The notes beneath the pieces were generated by a model. The model made no database searches, had not been told where the DNA came from, and worked only from the letters and a program-made list of their open reading frames with translations. Both the position numbers and the translations under genes were made by a program. From Pseudomonadota bacterium (GTDB taxonomy: Bacteria > Pseudomonadota > Alphaproteobacteria > Rhizobiales > Xanthobacteraceae): 43,276 nucleotides of DNA. Positions 42,003-43,276 of the stretch are shown here, one piece after another. The DNA is taken from positions 1-43,276 of the forward strand of contig JAGXAJ010000031.1 in the NCBI GenBank assembly GCA_018971625.1. Direction: 5' to 3'. The stretch's first letter is position 1. Every line of letters starts with the position of its first letter.

Positions 42003-42017
42003 GGGCAAAAATTGCCC
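42003..42017. promoter_or_regulatory. perfect palindrome upstream of flhA
   Basis: GGGCAA-AAA-TTGCCC, eight bases downstream of the CtrA-like box. The 361-base region 41801-42161 otherwise contains no gene. The palindrome could be a dimeric regulator site in the flhA promoter. Confidence 0.4.
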
Positions 42018-42161
42018 AGTGAAGTTGAGTGTCGTCAGCCGCGTAAAACGGGAGTGCCCGTGGACGCTAGTGCGGTGCCTCACTTTCGAAACGGCGGCCC
42101 TTCGGCCGTCGCACAGACGTCGGGTGGCCGCGGCCGCCAGGCGCGGGGGGAAGCTGCGACC

Positions 42162-43276
42162 ATGGTTGACGTCACGGCAGGTTCGGGGACGGATGCGCCG
42201 GGAAGCGGATTTCCCGGCCTCGGCGAAATCGGCAAGATCCTGAAACGCGGCGATCTTGCGCTGGCGTTCGGCATCCTCATCATCCTGGTCGTGCTGATCC
42301 TCCCCCTGCCCTCGATCGTGCTCGACCTGTTCCTGGCGATCTCGATCACGCTGTCGATCCTGATCCTGATGACCTCGCTGTTCATCCAGGCGCCGCTGGA
42401 ATTCTCGTCGTTCCCGACAGTGCTGCTGATCTCGACCATGCTGCGGCTGTCGCTCAATCTTGCCTCGACGCGGCTGATCCTGTCGCGCGGCCATGAGGGC
42501 ACCGACGCTGCCGGCCACGTTATCCAGGCATTCGGCAATTTCGTGATGGGCGGCAATTTCGTGATCGGAATTATCGTGTTCGCGATCCTGGTGATCGTGA
42601 ACTTCGTCGTCATCACCAAGGGTTCGGGGCGCATCGCCGAAGTCGCGGCGCGCTTCCACCTCGACGCCATGCCGGGCAAGCAGATGGCGATCGACGCCGA
42701 TCTTGGCGCCGGCCTGATCGACGAGAAGGTCGCAAAAGAGCGCCGCAAGGCGCTGGAGGACGAAAGCGGCTTCTTCGGCGCCATGGACGGTGCCTCGAAG
42801 TTCGTGCGTGGCGACGCCGTCGCGGGCTTGCTGGTCGTCTTCATCAACATCATTGGCGGCATCGTCATCGGCGTCGCCCAGCAGGGCCTCGGCTTCTCCG
42901 AAGCGGCACAGACCTACACGCTGCTGACCGTCGGCGACGGTCTGGTCACCCAGATTCCCGCCCTGATCGTCTCCACAGCAGCGGGCCTCTTGGTGTCGAA
43001 GGCGGGTGTCAGCGGCGCGGCCGACAAGGCACTGATGAAGCAATTGTCCGGCTATCCGCAGGCGCTCGGCATGTCGGCCGGCGTGATGCTGGTGCTGGCG
43101 ACGCTGCCGGGCATTCCGATGCTTCCATTCCTGGCGCTGGGCAGCGGCGCGGCCGCGCTGGCGTTTTACGCCCGCAAGACCAAGCGCGACGCCAGGATCG
43201 CAGCCGCAACCGCAGCCGCCGCCCCCGCCGACGCCGCGGCCAAAGCTGCGGCGGCCGAAGAGCCGATCGCCACCGC
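42162..43276 (+). CDS. flhA: flagellar export apparatus protein FlhA (partial, cut by window end)
   Basis: First 371 codons; the gene continues beyond the window. Membrane domain with helices from residue 32 ([40 protein letters not shown]), the FHIPEP hallmark stretch [20 protein letters not shown], and [20 protein letters not shown] followed by [20 protein letters not shown]. The cytoplasmic linker begins near 330 (RKTKRDARI) and becomes alanine-rich. FlhA forms the nonameric gate of the flagellar type III secretion system. The ATG at 42162 follows GGGGGGAAG. Confidence 0.95.
   Translation, partial: MVDVTAGSGTDAPGSGFPGLGEIGKILKRGDLALAFGILIILVVLILPLPSIVLDLFLAISITLSILILMTSLFIQAPLEFSSFPTVLLISTMLRLSLNLASTRLILSRGHEGTDAAGHVIQAFGNFVMGGNFVIGIIVFAILVIVNFVVITKGSGRIAEVAARFHLDAMPGKQMAIDADLGAGLIDEKVAKERRKALEDESGFFGAMDGASKFVRGDAVAGLLVVFINIIGGIVIGVAQQGLGFSEAAQTYTLLTVGDGLVTQIPALIVSTAAGLLVSKAGVSGAADKALMKQLSGYPQALGMSAGVMLVLATLPGIPMLPFLALGSGAAALAFYARKTKRDARIAAATAAAAPADAAAKAAAAEEPIAT

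Noticed and set aside
41979..43043. 354-codon minus-strand ORF over the flhA start
   Set aside because: Highly charged Asp/Gln/Arg/His sequence typical of antisense of membrane-protein codons; flhA on the plus strand is unmistakable.
1..43276. CRISPR array
   Set aside because: No regularly spaced 24-40 bp direct repeats with unique spacers were seen; the only tandem repeats are 12 and 17 bp without spacers.

Overview
The window reads as a GC-rich alphaproteobacterial chromosome, most likely Bradyrhizobium or a close relative. The basis is a Ti-type traA/traCD module, many small proteins of the Bradyrhizobium kind, a LuxR/LuxI pair, a sorAB-type sulfite dehydrogenase and a flagellar flhA preceded by a CtrA-like box. 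No database search was run; family calls come from motifs read in the translations.

Layout. (1) 1-5.4 kb: remnant of a conjugative element. traD and traC (minus) face traA (plus) across an intergenic region that looks like an RSF1010/Ti-type oriT, and an AlpA-type regulator follows. traG, traF and traB are absent. (2) 5.6-8.9 kb: an IS110/IS1111-type insertion sequence whose transposase gene is split by a complete group II intron encoding a reverse transcriptase; removing the intron restores the transposase frame exactly. (3) 8.9-12.5 kb: a CheY-like regulator, small genes, a decayed IS5-family copy and a PAS-HWE histidine kinase. (4) 13.05-13.10 kb: the 3' part of a tRNA with a CAT anticodon and CCA end, a probable island attachment scar. 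(5) 13.1-20.2 kb: an accessory block with an orphan DndB-like (DGQHR-type) gene, a membrane protein, and luxR / luxI-cytochrome P450. A diverged copy of the sequence next to the tRNA scar recurs at 20.03-20.16 kb.

(6) 20.4-32.9 kb: a probable secondary-metabolism/peptide-export region. It has a 4-hydroxybutyryl-CoA dehydratase-like enzyme, a NodU/TobZ-type carbamoyltransferase and an NHLM-type export operon (membrane fusion protein, C39-peptidase ABC transporter, second ABC transporter). Upstream of that operon, on the same strand, is an unlisted 40-codon ORF with a strong ribosome binding site and a double-glycine leader. I propose it as the cargo of the exporter. (7) 33-35.1 kb: a translationally coupled zinc metallopeptidase and ATP-grasp ligase. 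(8) 35.3-40.6 kb: type II NADH dehydrogenase, small membrane proteins, sulfite dehydrogenase SorA/SorB and a Tat-exported multicopper oxidase. (9) 40.8-41.8 kb: an HNH-endonuclease-like 5' fragment fused tail to tail with a frameshifted, truncated MFS gene. (10) From 42.16 kb: flhA, cut by the window end.

How the parts may work together (inference): the luxI/P450 pair, the AbfD-like enzyme, the carbamoyltransferase and the C39 exporter with its GG peptide are the best candidates for an undescribed signal or peptide system. The left third is mobile-element debris; the right quarter looks like core respiratory, sulfur and flagellar genes.
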